From the NCBI GenBank assembly GCA_964404765.1, contig CAYOLL010000085.1:1-24593 (forward strand): 24,593 bases of DNA, in the 5' to 3' direction. The position numbers were made by a program, and so were the translations under genes. Source of the DNA: CAYOLL01 sp964404765 [NCBI: uncultured Gemmatimonadota bacterium] (GTDB taxonomy: Bacteria > 4572-55). The notes below the pieces were generated by a model. The model was not told the origin of the DNA and searched no databases. It worked only from the letters and a program-made list of their open reading frames with translations. Shown here in pieces: positions 15,282 to 24,099 of the stretch (position 1 is its first letter; the number at the start of each line of letters is the position of its first letter).

Positions 15282-16511
15282 CTAAAGCTTTACGGCCGTG
15301 CGGACCAATTTCATTTCCCGCTGGCACAAAAATTCTAAGAGGGTCGGGCTGACCAATTCGTTGACGACGAGGGCGACAATCATCACCGTGACGCTGATTT
15401 GGGTGGCTTCACCCGGATAGCCGATTTGATAATTTAAAATGATGGCAATGGCCACGCCGCCCTGAGCCATCAAGCCAATGCCCAGCCATTCCGGCGGCGC
15501 ATCCCGTTGCGGAAAGAGCAATCGTACGGCGCGCCCGCCAATGACCTTGCCCAACAGTCGAAATGCGCAATATACCAGAGCCAGCAACAAAACCCACCAA
15601 TCGGCCGGCTGCCACAACGCCCCCACCACAAGCAACAATATCAGGTAAAACGGACGCTCTGTCCGCGCCAACACCATTGGCGCAGACTCCATGACCCGAA
15701 TTTTGGGCAGGTTGGCGTAAACGATGCCGGCTACAGCGCTTAGAAAGATTGGTGAAAGATGGAGCTTGGCCGCCAAACCGCCACAAAAAGCCAGCAGACC
15801 GATCAGCAAAGCCAGATATTCGTTCTTGGTCTGCTTGTTGGCCAGAGCCAGATAAAAGGCCACTCCGCACAATCCGCCAAAGGAGATACAAATCAGCAGC
15901 CAGTAGAATCCGCCCATAAATTCGAACTTAATACGATGCGTCTCCGGGTCTTCAAAGCTGAAGAGAATTCCAAAGAGGGCGACCATGATCAGGTCACCAA
16001 AGCCGGATACGAACTGCAACAAATTAGGCAGCTGTTTAAAGCGCGGGTATTTCTGCAGGACCATCATGACGCTGGACGGCGCGGCGCCTACGGCGGAGAT
16101 CGCCAGAATCAACAAGGCGTGATGCGGCAATTTACGCAGGTCGCCGATCCAGAGAAAAAGTCCATAAAAGACAAGAAAGACCAAACAAAATGTGACCAGG
16201 TCGATTGCGGCGGTGGCTAAGTAAAGTTGGCGCGGGTAGCGTTTGAGATACCGCCATTCAAATTGGCTGCCGGTTAAAAAGCCGACAAATGCCAGCCCGA
16301 AAATAACCAGCGCTTTAAAATCGGCTAATGTTTCCGGATTTAAAACGTCCAGAATTGTTGGGCCAAGCAAAAAACCGACAAAAATATATTCCGTGCCGGT
16401 CAGAAAAAAACTGTACAATCCCTTTTTAAGAATTTGCCGATGAAAACTATGACGCGACCCTAAATATGCGAGAATCACTAAAATGAGCAAACCCAAAACA
16501 CTTTTTAGCAC
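15282..16511 (-). CDS. CPA2-like cation:proton antiporter
   Basis: The 409-residue protein has about 11-13 hydrophobic segments spread over its full length and lacks a C-terminal nucleotide-binding (RCK) domain. The topology and the repeats FVGFLLGP (about residue 44), FGLAFVGFLTGSQFEW (about 71-86), ISAVGAAPSSV and LSPIFLSAVAGIVYANL resemble Kef/NapA-type Na+/H+ or K+/H+ antiporters. The core of the family has an ND or DD pair, and I do not see a clear one here, so the ion is uncertain. The start is a GTG with GGAG upstream. It lies 40 bp after the small membrane protein gene on the same strand, probably in one operon. Confidence 0.72.
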   Translation of the reverse strand: MLKSVLGLLILVILAYLGSRHSFHRQILKKGLYSFFLTGTEYIFVGFLLGPTILDVLNPETLADFKALVIFGLAFVGFLTGSQFEWRYLKRYPRQLYLATAAIDLVTFCLVFLVFYGLFLWIGDLRKLPHHALLILAISAVGAAPSSVMMVLQKYPRFKQLPNLLQFVSGFGDLIMVALFGILFSFEDPETHRIKFEFMGGFYWLLICISFGGLCGVAFYLALANKQTKNEYLALLIGLLAFCGGLAAKLHLSPIFLSAVAGIVYANLPKIRVMESAPMVLARTERPFYLILLLVVGALWQPADWWVLLLALVYCAFRLLGKVIGGRAVRLLFPQRDAPPEWLGIGLMAQGGVAIAIILNYQIGYPGEATQISVTVMIVALVVNELVSPTLLEFLCQREMKLVRTAVKL

Positions 16512-16551
16512 AATTGCTATCTCCGGCTTCGATTATGATCGCGCCTGATGA

Positions 16552-16959
16552 TCATTGGGGGGGCGGTAATTTTCCGGAGCGTGGCGGCGTCTCAAAAAGC
16601 ACTTTTTTGATGACATCTTTGGCATGTTTTCGATAGGCCTGGCGGGCCGCATAAAAATCCCAGCCGGCTAAAATCATTAAAACTAAAATTAATCCGCAAA
16701 ACGCGCCCCAATAGCGAAAAAATATTTGGGGCGTTGGGGTGAGCGTATACGGAAAGCCAAGCCCAAAAAAGAACATCAGTCCTAATACGCCGATGATTAC
16801 TGCTCCGGCCTGACGACGAATCAGTTGGGTCAGCGCAAATGCAGGCATTTCTTCTTTTTCCTGATGATAACGCCGCCACTCATGCCGCATCAGGTTAAAA
16901 CCAACGGCTAAAAAAAACACGCCAAAAAATGCGGCAACGATGTTAAACCAGAGTCCCAT
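16552..16959 (-). CDS. Small membrane protein of unknown function
   Basis: The 135-residue protein has three likely membrane segments, at about residues 4-23, 49-70 and 82-103. A charged loop (RHEWRRYHQEKEE) lies between the first two, and the tail is basic and Pro-rich. I recognise no family. AGGAAA precedes the ATG. It is immediately upstream of the antiporter gene, so a role linked to that transporter is possible but unproven. Confidence 0.65.
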   Translation of the reverse strand: MGLWFNIVAAFFGVFFLAVGFNLMRHEWRRYHQEKEEMPAFALTQLIRRQAGAVIIGVLGLMFFFGLGFPYTLTPTPQIFFRYWGAFCGLILVLMILAGWDFYAARQAYRKHAKDVIKKVLFETPPRSGKLPPPQ

Positions 16960-17000
16960 AGATATTTTCCTGGTTGAAGTGACAGCACAACAGCCCTATT

Positions 17001-17045
17001 AAAATAAAAAATGGGTGAAAAGTCAATAGGTTTTGCTTTTCACCC
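17001..17045 (-). terminator. Intrinsic terminator on the minus strand, after ahcY
   Basis: GGGTGAAAAG (17013-17022) pairs perfectly with CTTTTCACCC (17036-17045). Read on the minus strand the stem is followed by ATTTTTTATTTT (17001-17012). It would end ahcY transcripts, about 280 bp after the ahcY stop and on the far side of the repeat at 17062-17306. Confidence 0.6.
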
Positions 17046-17061
17046 ACCGGTTATACCATTC

Positions 17062-17306
17062 ACATGGATGCGCAGGATAGACAGGATATGGAAAATGAAA
17101 CAGGTATTCTACAGCGTTTAAGATCATATTTTTGTGCGATTAACCACACATTAAGCGGCGTCATCTTTGCGCATTGCTCTTGCTCTATGCTCAGTGTTTT
17201 CTACTAGTTACGAGCACAGAGGCGTAAGCAAGAGCAAAGACGAAGACCGTCTCCAAAAATATTTTTTTGAAGATGGTATTATCCTGTCTATCCTGTTTAT
17301 CCATGT
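17062..17306. repeat. Inverted-repeat element with ACATGGAT..CAGGATAGACAGGATA ends
   Basis: The left arm 17062-17088 and right arm 17280-17306 are inverted repeats of 27 bp with three adjacent mismatches (GCG against AAA). Inside is a second, bulged inverted repeat: GCTCTTGC and TCTATGCTC at about 17176-17193 against GAGCACAGA and GCAAGAGC at about 17212-17236. The element is about 245 bp and non-coding. It lies between ahcY and its probable terminator. Confidence 0.7.
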
Positions 17307-17325
17307 TGAGATTTTCACCGGACGA

Positions 17326-18673
<1,348 letters not shown>

Positions 18674-18744
18674 AGAATTATATGGGTCTGGCGTGATTTT
18701 TGTGCACCGAAACGACTGACAGCAAACAAGATTGTTGTAATTGA

Positions 18745-19335
18745 AACGAAACGACTGGCGTTGTCCAAGTGGATTTCGTCCGGCGGATTCCGCGCGTTCA
18801 GCGGTCGGTGACCTCCGGCGAGGTTTCGCTCGACAGCGAGTTTTATCTGCAGGAACTGCTGAATCATATTCAAATTGCGCCGGGTCAGCGCAAAGAGATT
18901 CGGAAATTGCTTCCGTCGGTCGCCGCGGCGGAAACCGTTCCTGCGCCAGTGGACCCGGCTGCGCCGAAAAACGAATTGAAGCTGTTGGTTGTGTTGTTGT
19001 ATGTGTGCAGGTTGTCGCAAGATTTGCTGGGCATGTTGTTTGGTCGGAGCAAAACGGCTATTCACAACTGGATTCACGAACTAGCCGGGCCGGGTAAGGC
19101 AATTTTCGATTACAGAATTGACGAGATTGTCGTGTTAAACAGTCCGGAAATGGCCAATCTGAAGGGCATTGTGGACATTCAGTTGCAACGGCTGTATCAG
19201 CATTTGGCCAAGCACAATATCACCTGGCCGCTATCGAACCGGCCAAAGAACTGCTTTGACCCGGTTTACGGCGCCCGCCTGCCCGCTGAAGCGGACGATT
19301 CAGCGCCGCCTGCAAGATGCCGCATAAAGTATAAA
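18745..19335 (+). pseudogene. Decayed transposase-like gene fragment
   Basis: An open frame from 18745, with a possible GTG start at 18769, encodes a segment around residues 69-106 that looks like a helix-turn-helix: LLVVLLYVCRLSQDLLG, then GRSKTAIHNWIHEL. This is followed by AIFDYRIDEI and LKGIVDIQLQRLYQ. No catalytic DDE domain follows, and the frame runs on as low-quality sequence into the 3' end of msrB on the other strand. Just upstream a different frame (APKRLTANKIVVIETKRLA) looks coding and would join it by a frameshift. A 106-bp part (19095-19200) recurs inverted at 20052-20157. I infer a broken mobile-element gene; the family is not recognised. Confidence 0.45.
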
Positions 19336-19403
19336 GACCCGTCAGGTTTTCTAAATCCCAAATTTCACGGTTGGAAAGGAGTAGCAGCCGCAATTCAAGG
19401 CAT

Positions 19404-19784
19404 TTATGCCGCCTTTTGTTCCTGTTCATTTGCCACAAACTCCAACGAAATAGAATTGACGCAATGACGCACGTTTTTGGCCGTTTGGCGTTCGCCGATA
19501 AAAACGTGACCGAGGTGGGCATTGCAGGCATTGCACAGAATTTCAGTGCGCTGACCGTCGGCATCGGTCAAGCGCTTGACGGCGCCGGAAATTTCGTCGT
19601 CAAAACTGGGCCAGCCGCAGTGCGAATGGAACTTGTCCGCCGATTTGTACAATGCCGCGCCGCAACGCTTGCACACGTAGAGGCCATTGGCAAAATGGTC
19701 GGTGTACTGGCCGGTGAAAGCCCTTTCTGTTCCTTTGTGAACAATGACCCGTTCTTCTTCCGGGGTTAGTTGCTTCAATTTCAT
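19404..19784 (-). CDS. msrB: Peptide methionine (R)-S-oxide reductase MsrB
   Basis: MsrB repairs the R-sulfoxide of methionine in oxidised proteins. The 126-residue product has the two zinc pairs Cys38/Cys41 and Cys84/Cys87, HCGWPSF at 55-61, and the catalytic [11 protein letters not shown] with Cys108. The ATG at 19784 ([10 protein letters not shown]) is preferred: it follows AAGGAGT, and the family usually starts here, although the frame is open for nine more codons upstream. Its 3' end overlaps the spurious tail of the pseudogene frame on the plus strand. It appears intact and stands alone within the accessory region. Confidence 0.94.
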   Translation of the reverse strand: MKLKQLTPEEERVIVHKGTERAFTGQYTDHFANGLYVCKRCGAALYKSADKFHSHCGWPSFDDEISGAVKRLTDADGQRTEILCNACNAHLGHVFIGERQTAKNVRHCVNSISLEFVANEQEQKAA

Positions 19785-19816
19785 GGAAACTCCTTTTTTG
19801 TGCTCAAGCAAAATGA

Positions 19817-19847
19817 GAAACCCACCTTCTCAGTGAAAGTGGGTTTC
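19817..19847 (-). other. Hairpin upstream of msrB
   Basis: GAAACCCAC (19817-19825) pairs perfectly with GTGGGTTTC (19839-19847). On the minus strand it is followed by TCATTTTGCTT. It could be a weak terminator shielding msrB, or an element in its 5' leader, 33 nt before the ATG. Confidence 0.4.
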
Positions 19848-19867
19848 GGAAATTTCTGTGTGACTCG

Positions 19868-19978
19868 CTAGTGCTACGCGGCGTAAGTTCGTGTGAACTT
19901 TTTTGACGATCAAAACCTGACGGGTTTCTAAAACCCGTCAGGTTTGAGTTCACACAAACTTATGCCGAACAGCACTAG
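19868..19978. mobile_element. Palindromic MITE with IS630-like ends
   Basis: The element is 111 bp and runs from CTAGTGCT to AGCACTAG. The outer arms (about 33 bp) are imperfect inverted repeats carrying GGCGTAAGTTC on the left and GGCATAAGTTT read in from the right. The centre is a perfect 15-bp palindrome, AAACCTGACGGGTTT against its complement (19913-19945), with a 3-nt loop. It has no coding capacity. Its ends match the sequence that interrupts hsdS at 24100, so it is probably a non-autonomous derivative mobilised by a related transposase. Confidence 0.7.
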
Positions 19979-20051
19979 ATAAAAAAGCGGTCATAAGAAA
20001 GCTACCCTTCTCCAGACCGCTTGTCAAGCGATTTATTCTTGTGCAATTTTC

Positions 20052-20157
20052 CTTGGTACAGCCGCGGCAACTGAATGTCCGCAAAGCCCTTCAGGCCGGC
20101 CAATTTCGGCTTGTTGAACACGTCAATCTCGCCAATTCTGTAATCGAAAATTGCCTT
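20052..20157 (-). pseudogene. Inverted partial copy of the transposase-like fragment
   Basis: Read on the minus strand, these 106 bp align without gaps to 19095-19200 at about 85% identity by hand count. They keep the same reading frame: AIFDYRIGEIDVFNKP, then LKGFADIQLPRLYQ. Similarity stops sharply at both ends and a stop lies just upstream in frame. It is a remnant and not a gene. Confidence 0.55.
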
Positions 20158-20274
20158 GACGCGCTATCGCTATTTTCCTATCTTTGACTTGAGATTTGAT
20201 GAAAACGAAGACCGTTGTTTGAAAACTTGAAAACTCGGAATGTATCTCGTGAATGATAATACTTTTGCCGATAA

Positions 20275-20427
20275 AGCCCACCAAAACTTGACCGTAGCCG
20301 TCTGGCCAAACACGCGATGGATGCCCTGCTGGACTGCGGCTTTGACTTCCAATTTGTGACGGTGACGGAAAAGGATGCTCAGTTTTCGGCTAACGGCAAA
20401 GAAACGCTGGCGATGGCCGGGGCGTAG
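20275..20427 (+). pseudogene. Orphan coding-like fragment
   Basis: This frame has no good start. It reads KLDRSRLAKHAMDALLDCGF, then DFQFVTVTEKDAQFSANG, and stops at 20427. Composition and third-position use look coding. It may be the C-terminal end of a lost gene next to the DUF2442 gene. I do not recognise the family. Confidence 0.3.
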
Positions 20428-20496
20428 GTTTGCGACCACCCTGATGACCACGACCGAACGCCCCTAAAACCAAAAGGGTACTTAAGGAGCAAAGCC

Positions 20497-20871
20497 ATGA
20501 TTATTGAAAAACTGCTCCAACTGGATATTTTCAAAAAAAAGATGTTGGAAGCTGAGGCCTTGTACCTGGAAGTGCCCATTCGCATGGTTTATTTTACGGC
20601 TGAGAAAATAGCTTTCAATTTGAGGGACGGGCGAACGATAGCCGCGCCGTTGGGATGGTATCCGTTCCTGGAAAAAGCCACCCCGGAGCAGCGAAACGAA
20701 TGGGAATCGTGCGGCGGCGGAACCGGCGTCTACTGGCCGAAATTAGACGAATATTTGAGCAGCAAAGGTTTGTTAAAGGGTTTGAAAGCGCCTGGCAGTC
20801 CAATAATCGCTCGCCACAAGGAGTTTCCTGCGTCCGAGTCTGTGCTTACCAGACCCGTGTCAATTGGATAG
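20497..20871 (+). CDS. DUF2442 family protein
   Basis: The 124-residue product has a DUF2442 core at about residues 28-95: VYFTAEKIAFNLRDGRTIAAP, LGWYPFLEKATPEQRNEWE, then GVYWPKLDEYLSSKGLLKG. Members are small proteins of unknown biochemistry, often encoded next to DUF4160 proteins or in mobile and defence regions. Here the last 29 residues extend past the usual end and may be a read-through of debris. AAGGAG (20484-20489) precedes the ATG. It lies 114 bp upstream of hsdM on the same strand. No DUF4160 partner is visible. Confidence 0.75.
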   Translation: MIIEKLLQLDIFKKKMLEAEALYLEVPIRMVYFTAEKIAFNLRDGRTIAAPLGWYPFLEKATPEQRNEWESCGGGTGVYWPKLDEYLSSKGLLKGLKAPGSPIIARHKEFPASESVLTRPVSIG

Positions 20872-20985
20872 TGATATTGCCCACCGCCCGTTTAGATCGC
20901 TACAAGGCCGCCCTGACCGACCATGACGTGACCGACGAAAAATTAAACCCCTCAATACGCACATCTTTAATAAGGAATCATAGCT

Positions 20986-22560
20986 ATGGCCAGTAGCAAA
21001 GAAGAACCGATCGAAAAGCAACTCTGGAAAGCCGCCGATAAGCTGCGCAAAAACATTGACGCCGCCGAATACAAACATATCGTGCTCGGCTTAATCTTTC
21101 TCAAATTCATCTCCGACACCTTCGAAAAACATCATGCGCGATTGACCCAGGGCGAAGGCGAATACGCCGGCGCCGACCCCGAAGACCGCGACGAATACAA
21201 AGCCGAGAACATCTTCTTTGTCCCGCCCTCGGCCCGCTGGTCGTACTTGCAAAAACGGGCCAAACTGCCCGAAATCGGCAAAGACGCGGACGCGGCCATG
21301 GACGCCATCGAACGGGACAATGCCTCCCTAAAAGACGTGTTGCCCAAAGTTTTTGCCCGCGGCAATCTCGATCCGGCCAGCCTCGGTGGGCTGATTGACC
21401 TGATCAGCAATGTGGCCATGAACGAAGGCGCCGCTGCGGCAGACTCAGGGCTCACCGGCAAAGGGGATTTTCTCGGCAAAGTATTCGAATATTTCCTGGG
21501 CGAGTTTGCTTTGGCCGAAGGCAAGAAGGGCGGCCAATTCTACACCCCGCGCTCCGTTGTGGAACTGCTGGTGGAGATGCTGGAACCCTACAAAGGCCGC
21601 GTACTCGACCCGTGCTGCGGTTCCGGCGGCATGTTTGTCCACTCCGAAAAATTTGTGGAGAATCACCAGGGCAACGTGAACGATATTTCCATCTATGGGC
21701 AGGAAAGTAACCAGACGACCTGGCGGCTGGCCAAAATGAATTTGGCCATTCGCGGCATTGACAGCTCGCAAGTGAAATGGAACAACGAAGGTTCTTTTCT
21801 CAACAACGCCCACAAAGATCTGAAAGCCGATTATGTCATTGCCAATCCGCCCTTTAACGATAGCGACTGGAGCGGCGACCTGCTGCGCACCGACGGTCGC
21901 TGGAGCTATGGCGCGCCGCCGGTCAACAATGCCAATTACGCCTGGATTCAACATTTCATTTATCACTTGAGCCCGAGCGGACAGGCCGGTTTTGTGCTGG
22001 CCAAAGGCTCGCTCACCTCCAAAACTTCCGGCGAGGGCGATATTCGCAAAGCGCTGGTGGAAGCCCGCCTGATAGACTGCATCGTCAACCTGCCGGCCAA
22101 GCTGTTTTTAAATACCCAAATCCCGGCCAGCCTCTGGTTTGTCAGCCGCAACCGGGCGAACGGCCGCTTTCGCAATCGCACAAACGAAATCCTGTTTATT
22201 GACGCCCGCAACATGGGTCATTTGATCAACCGCCGCACCCGCGAACTCTCCGCCGAAGACATCGCCAAAATCGCCGGGACGTATCACGCCTGGCGCAACA
22301 AAAGTCCCCGCCCGGGAGGGGCAGGGGTGGGTTACGAAGACGTGAAAGGTTTTTGCAATTCCGCGCCGATTGACCGCGTAAAAGAACTGGATTATGTGCT
22401 GACGCCCGGCCGCTATGTGGGCCTGCCCGATGATGAAGACGATTTTGATTTTAACGAACGCTTTACCGCGCTAAAAGCCGAATTGGCCGAACAACTCAAG
22501 GAAGAGGAACGGCTGAATAAAATAATAATTGAAAATTTAGAAAAAGTGAAGCCGGTATGA
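20986..22560 (+). CDS. hsdM: Type I restriction-modification methyltransferase subunit HsdM
   Basis: HsdM makes N6-methyladenine at sites chosen by HsdS, and with HsdR forms the type I restriction enzyme. The 524-residue product has the N-terminal HsdM helical domain ([22 protein letters not shown]), [18 protein letters not shown], the SAM motif [10 protein letters not shown] (Asp208) and the catalytic NPPF (287-290), where N6-adenine enzymes have (N/D)PP(F/Y/W). A short Pro/Gly-rich insert, [13 protein letters not shown], lies near residue 445. AAGGA precedes the ATG. The fic gene and a broken hsdS follow; no hsdR is in the window. Confidence 0.95.
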   Translation: MASSKEEPIEKQLWKAADKLRKNIDAAEYKHIVLGLIFLKFISDTFEKHHARLTQGEGEYAGADPEDRDEYKAENIFFVPPSARWSYLQKRAKLPEIGKDADAAMDAIERDNASLKDVLPKVFARGNLDPASLGGLIDLISNVAMNEGAAAADSGLTGKGDFLGKVFEYFLGEFALAEGKKGGQFYTPRSVVELLVEMLEPYKGRVLDPCCGSGGMFVHSEKFVENHQGNVNDISIYGQESNQTTWRLAKMNLAIRGIDSSQVKWNNEGSFLNNAHKDLKADYVIANPPFNDSDWSGDLLRTDGRWSYGAPPVNNANYAWIQHFIYHLSPSGQAGFVLAKGSLTSKTSGEGDIRKALVEARLIDCIVNLPAKLFLNTQIPASLWFVSRNRANGRFRNRTNEILFIDARNMGHLINRRTRELSAEDIAKIAGTYHAWRNKSPRPGGAGVGYEDVKGFCNSAPIDRVKELDYVLTPGRYVGLPDDEDDFDFNERFTALKAELAEQLKEEERLNKIIIENLEKVKPV

Positions 22561-22585
22561 AGGCGAAAGTCCACTACAAATTTCC

Positions 22586-22627
22586 ATAATTTACTGTAGA
22601 GCCGATAAGTAAATTATACGTTTTTTT
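22586..22627 (+). terminator. AT-rich intrinsic terminator or attenuator between hsdM and fic
   Basis: ATAATTTACT (22586-22595) pairs perfectly with AGTAAATTAT (22608-22617) around a 12-nt loop. ACG and seven T follow. The stem has few GC pairs, so read-through is likely; it may lower expression of fic and hsdS relative to hsdM. Confidence 0.55.
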
Positions 22628-22647
22628 ATTTTACTTTGGAGGTCACG

Positions 22648-23778
22648 TTGGATATTAAAGACTTTAAATCCGGAACGTATCAAAAAGGTTATGAATACCA
22701 GTATTTTCTTCCGGAAAAAATAAATCACCGCTTTTTCTGGACCGATGAAACGATTAATGAACTGCTGGAAAGAGCCTCATTAAAATTGGGCGAGTTAAAC
22801 GCTTTTTCTCGCCTTGTCCCCGATACGGATATGTTCATTCTCATGCATATTTTTAAGGAAGCGGTGGTCTCAAGCCGCATTGAAGGCACCCGGACAAATA
22901 TTGAAGAAGCGTTTGTTGATGAGAATGAGATTATCCCGGAAAAACGGGACGATTGGCATGAGGTGCAAAATTATGTGGCCGCCATGAATGCCGCCATTGC
23001 CGAGCTGAAAAGTCTGCCTTTATCAAACCGTCTGATCCGAAATACCCATAAAATCCTTCTGGCCAGCGGCCGAGGCCGGCATAAAAATCCCGGCGAGTTT
23101 CGACGGTCCCAAAACTGGATCGGCGGGGCCACATTGGCCGATGCCGTTTTTATTCCCCCCGCTCATTCCGAACTGCCCGAACTTCTTTCTGACCTTGAAT
23201 TGTTTCTGAATAATCGGGATATTCGGATTCCCCATCTGGCGCGGATTGCGATTGCTCATTATCAGTTTGAAACCATTCACCCTTTTCTGGATGGAAACGG
23301 ACGGATAGGGCGACTCATGATTACCCTCTATCTTGTCTCTAACGGCATACTCGATAAACCGCTGTTGTATTTGTCCGATTTCTTCGAAAAAAACAAAACC
23401 CTCTATTATGACAATCTGACCTTTGTGCGGACGAAAAACGATCTGGCGCAATGGATGAAATACTTCCTGGTCGGTGTGAGTCAAACCGCGGAAAAATCGG
23501 CCGAAACCTTGAAAAAAATTATCGCGATCAAGGCGGAAATTGAAAAAAATAAAATAATGCGCCTGGGAAAACGCGCACCCAAAGCGCTTGAACTTTTTCA
23601 TAACCTTTTTAAAAAACCGGTGGTGACCGGCAAGGATGCGCAAGCCATAACTGGCCTGTCTCCAAAAGCCGCCAATGATCTGATCAATGCCTTTGTTGAC
23701 CATAAAATCCTGGTCGAAAGCACCGGCTATTTGCGCAATCGAATCTTTGTCTTTGAAGAATATGTAAGATTGTTTTAG
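22648..23778 (+). CDS. Fic family protein, class II (N-terminal inhibitory helix)
   Basis: Fic domains usually transfer AMP from ATP to a hydroxyl on a target protein. The 376-residue product has the full active site HPFLDGNGRIGR (211-222) with catalytic His211. It also has the inhibitory motif SSRIEGT (75-81) with Ser75 and Glu79, which places the autoinhibitory helix before the core (class II). A C-terminal region (about 305-360) looks like a winged helix (VTGKDAQAITGLSPKAANDLI). I choose the TTG at 22648 because GGAGG at 22638-22642 fits it; the same frame is open from 22636. Fic genes are often found within type I restriction clusters. Confidence 0.9.
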   Translation: MDIKDFKSGTYQKGYEYQYFLPEKINHRFFWTDETINELLERASLKLGELNAFSRLVPDTDMFILMHIFKEAVVSSRIEGTRTNIEEAFVDENEIIPEKRDDWHEVQNYVAAMNAAIAELKSLPLSNRLIRNTHKILLASGRGRHKNPGEFRRSQNWIGGATLADAVFIPPAHSELPELLSDLELFLNNRDIRIPHLARIAIAHYQFETIHPFLDGNGRIGRLMITLYLVSNGILDKPLLYLSDFFEKNKTLYYDNLTFVRTKNDLAQWMKYFLVGVSQTAEKSAETLKKIIAIKAEIEKNKIMRLGKRAPKALELFHNLFKKPVVTGKDAQAITGLSPKAANDLINAFVDHKILVESTGYLRNRIFVFEEYVRLF

Positions 23779-23792
23779 AAAAGGGAAATATC

Positions 23793-23846
23793 ATGCAATT
23801 GGGCAGCGGACGCAGCACGTACTATAAGGCGGTGGGAAATGAGTGA
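23793..23846 (+). CDS. Possible 17-residue leader peptide before hsdS
   Basis: ATG at 23793 follows AAGGGAAA and opens a frame (MQLGSGRSTYYKAVGNE) that ends by overlapping the hsdS start as ATGAGTGA. The overlap would allow translational coupling. It is short and has no other support. Confidence 0.25.
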   Translation: MQLGSGRSTYYKAVGNE

Positions 23847-24099
23847 GTGGAAGGAATACACGTTGGATGATATTGCCAATATCATCCCTGGATTTGCGTT
23901 CAAGAGTCAGCATTTTGGTGATGCGGGCATGCCAGTAATCAAGATAACGGACATAAATCCACCGTACATCAACGTGAGGGCTGCAATGCGTGTTGATCTA
24001 AGTCAGTATGACACCTCGAAGCTTTCCAAGTACATGATTCATAAGAATGATTTTGTTGTTGCTATGACGGGGGCAACGATAGGCAAAGTTGGCAAACTA
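23839..24099 (+). pseudogene. hsdS: Specificity subunit HsdS, truncated by insertion
   Basis: HsdS chooses the DNA site for the type I enzyme through two target-recognition domains. Only the start of the first is present: WKEYTLDDIANIIPG, GMPVIKITDINP, then NDFVVAMTGATIGKVGKL, the usual end of the first half of a target-recognition domain. After about 86 codons the sequence switches at CTAGTGC (24100) into mobile-element sequence and the frame stops at 24138. At least 300 residues are missing, so the methyltransferase should lack specificity unless another hsdS exists. Confidence 0.85.

Larger units (their letters stand above)
19785..20496. other. 712-bp stretch without an intact gene
   Basis: It holds a hairpin (19817-19847), a palindromic MITE (19868-19978), an inverted transposase-like fragment (20052-20157) and an orphan coding-like fragment (20275-20427). 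Everything here looks like mobile-element debris between msrB and the restriction-modification cluster. Confidence 0.6.

Noticed and set aside
15759-16220. 153-residue plus-strand frame rich in Gln
   Set aside because: Antisense shadow of the antiporter gene; Gln richness reflects complementary codons of Leu.
19371-19769. 132-residue plus-strand frame
   Set aside because: Antisense to msrB, which has all zinc and catalytic cysteines.
20170-20451. 93-residue minus-strand frame
   Set aside because: No start signal and no family pattern; it is antisense to the coding-like fragment at 20275-20427.
21445-21966. 173-residue minus-strand frame
   Set aside because: Antisense to hsdM.
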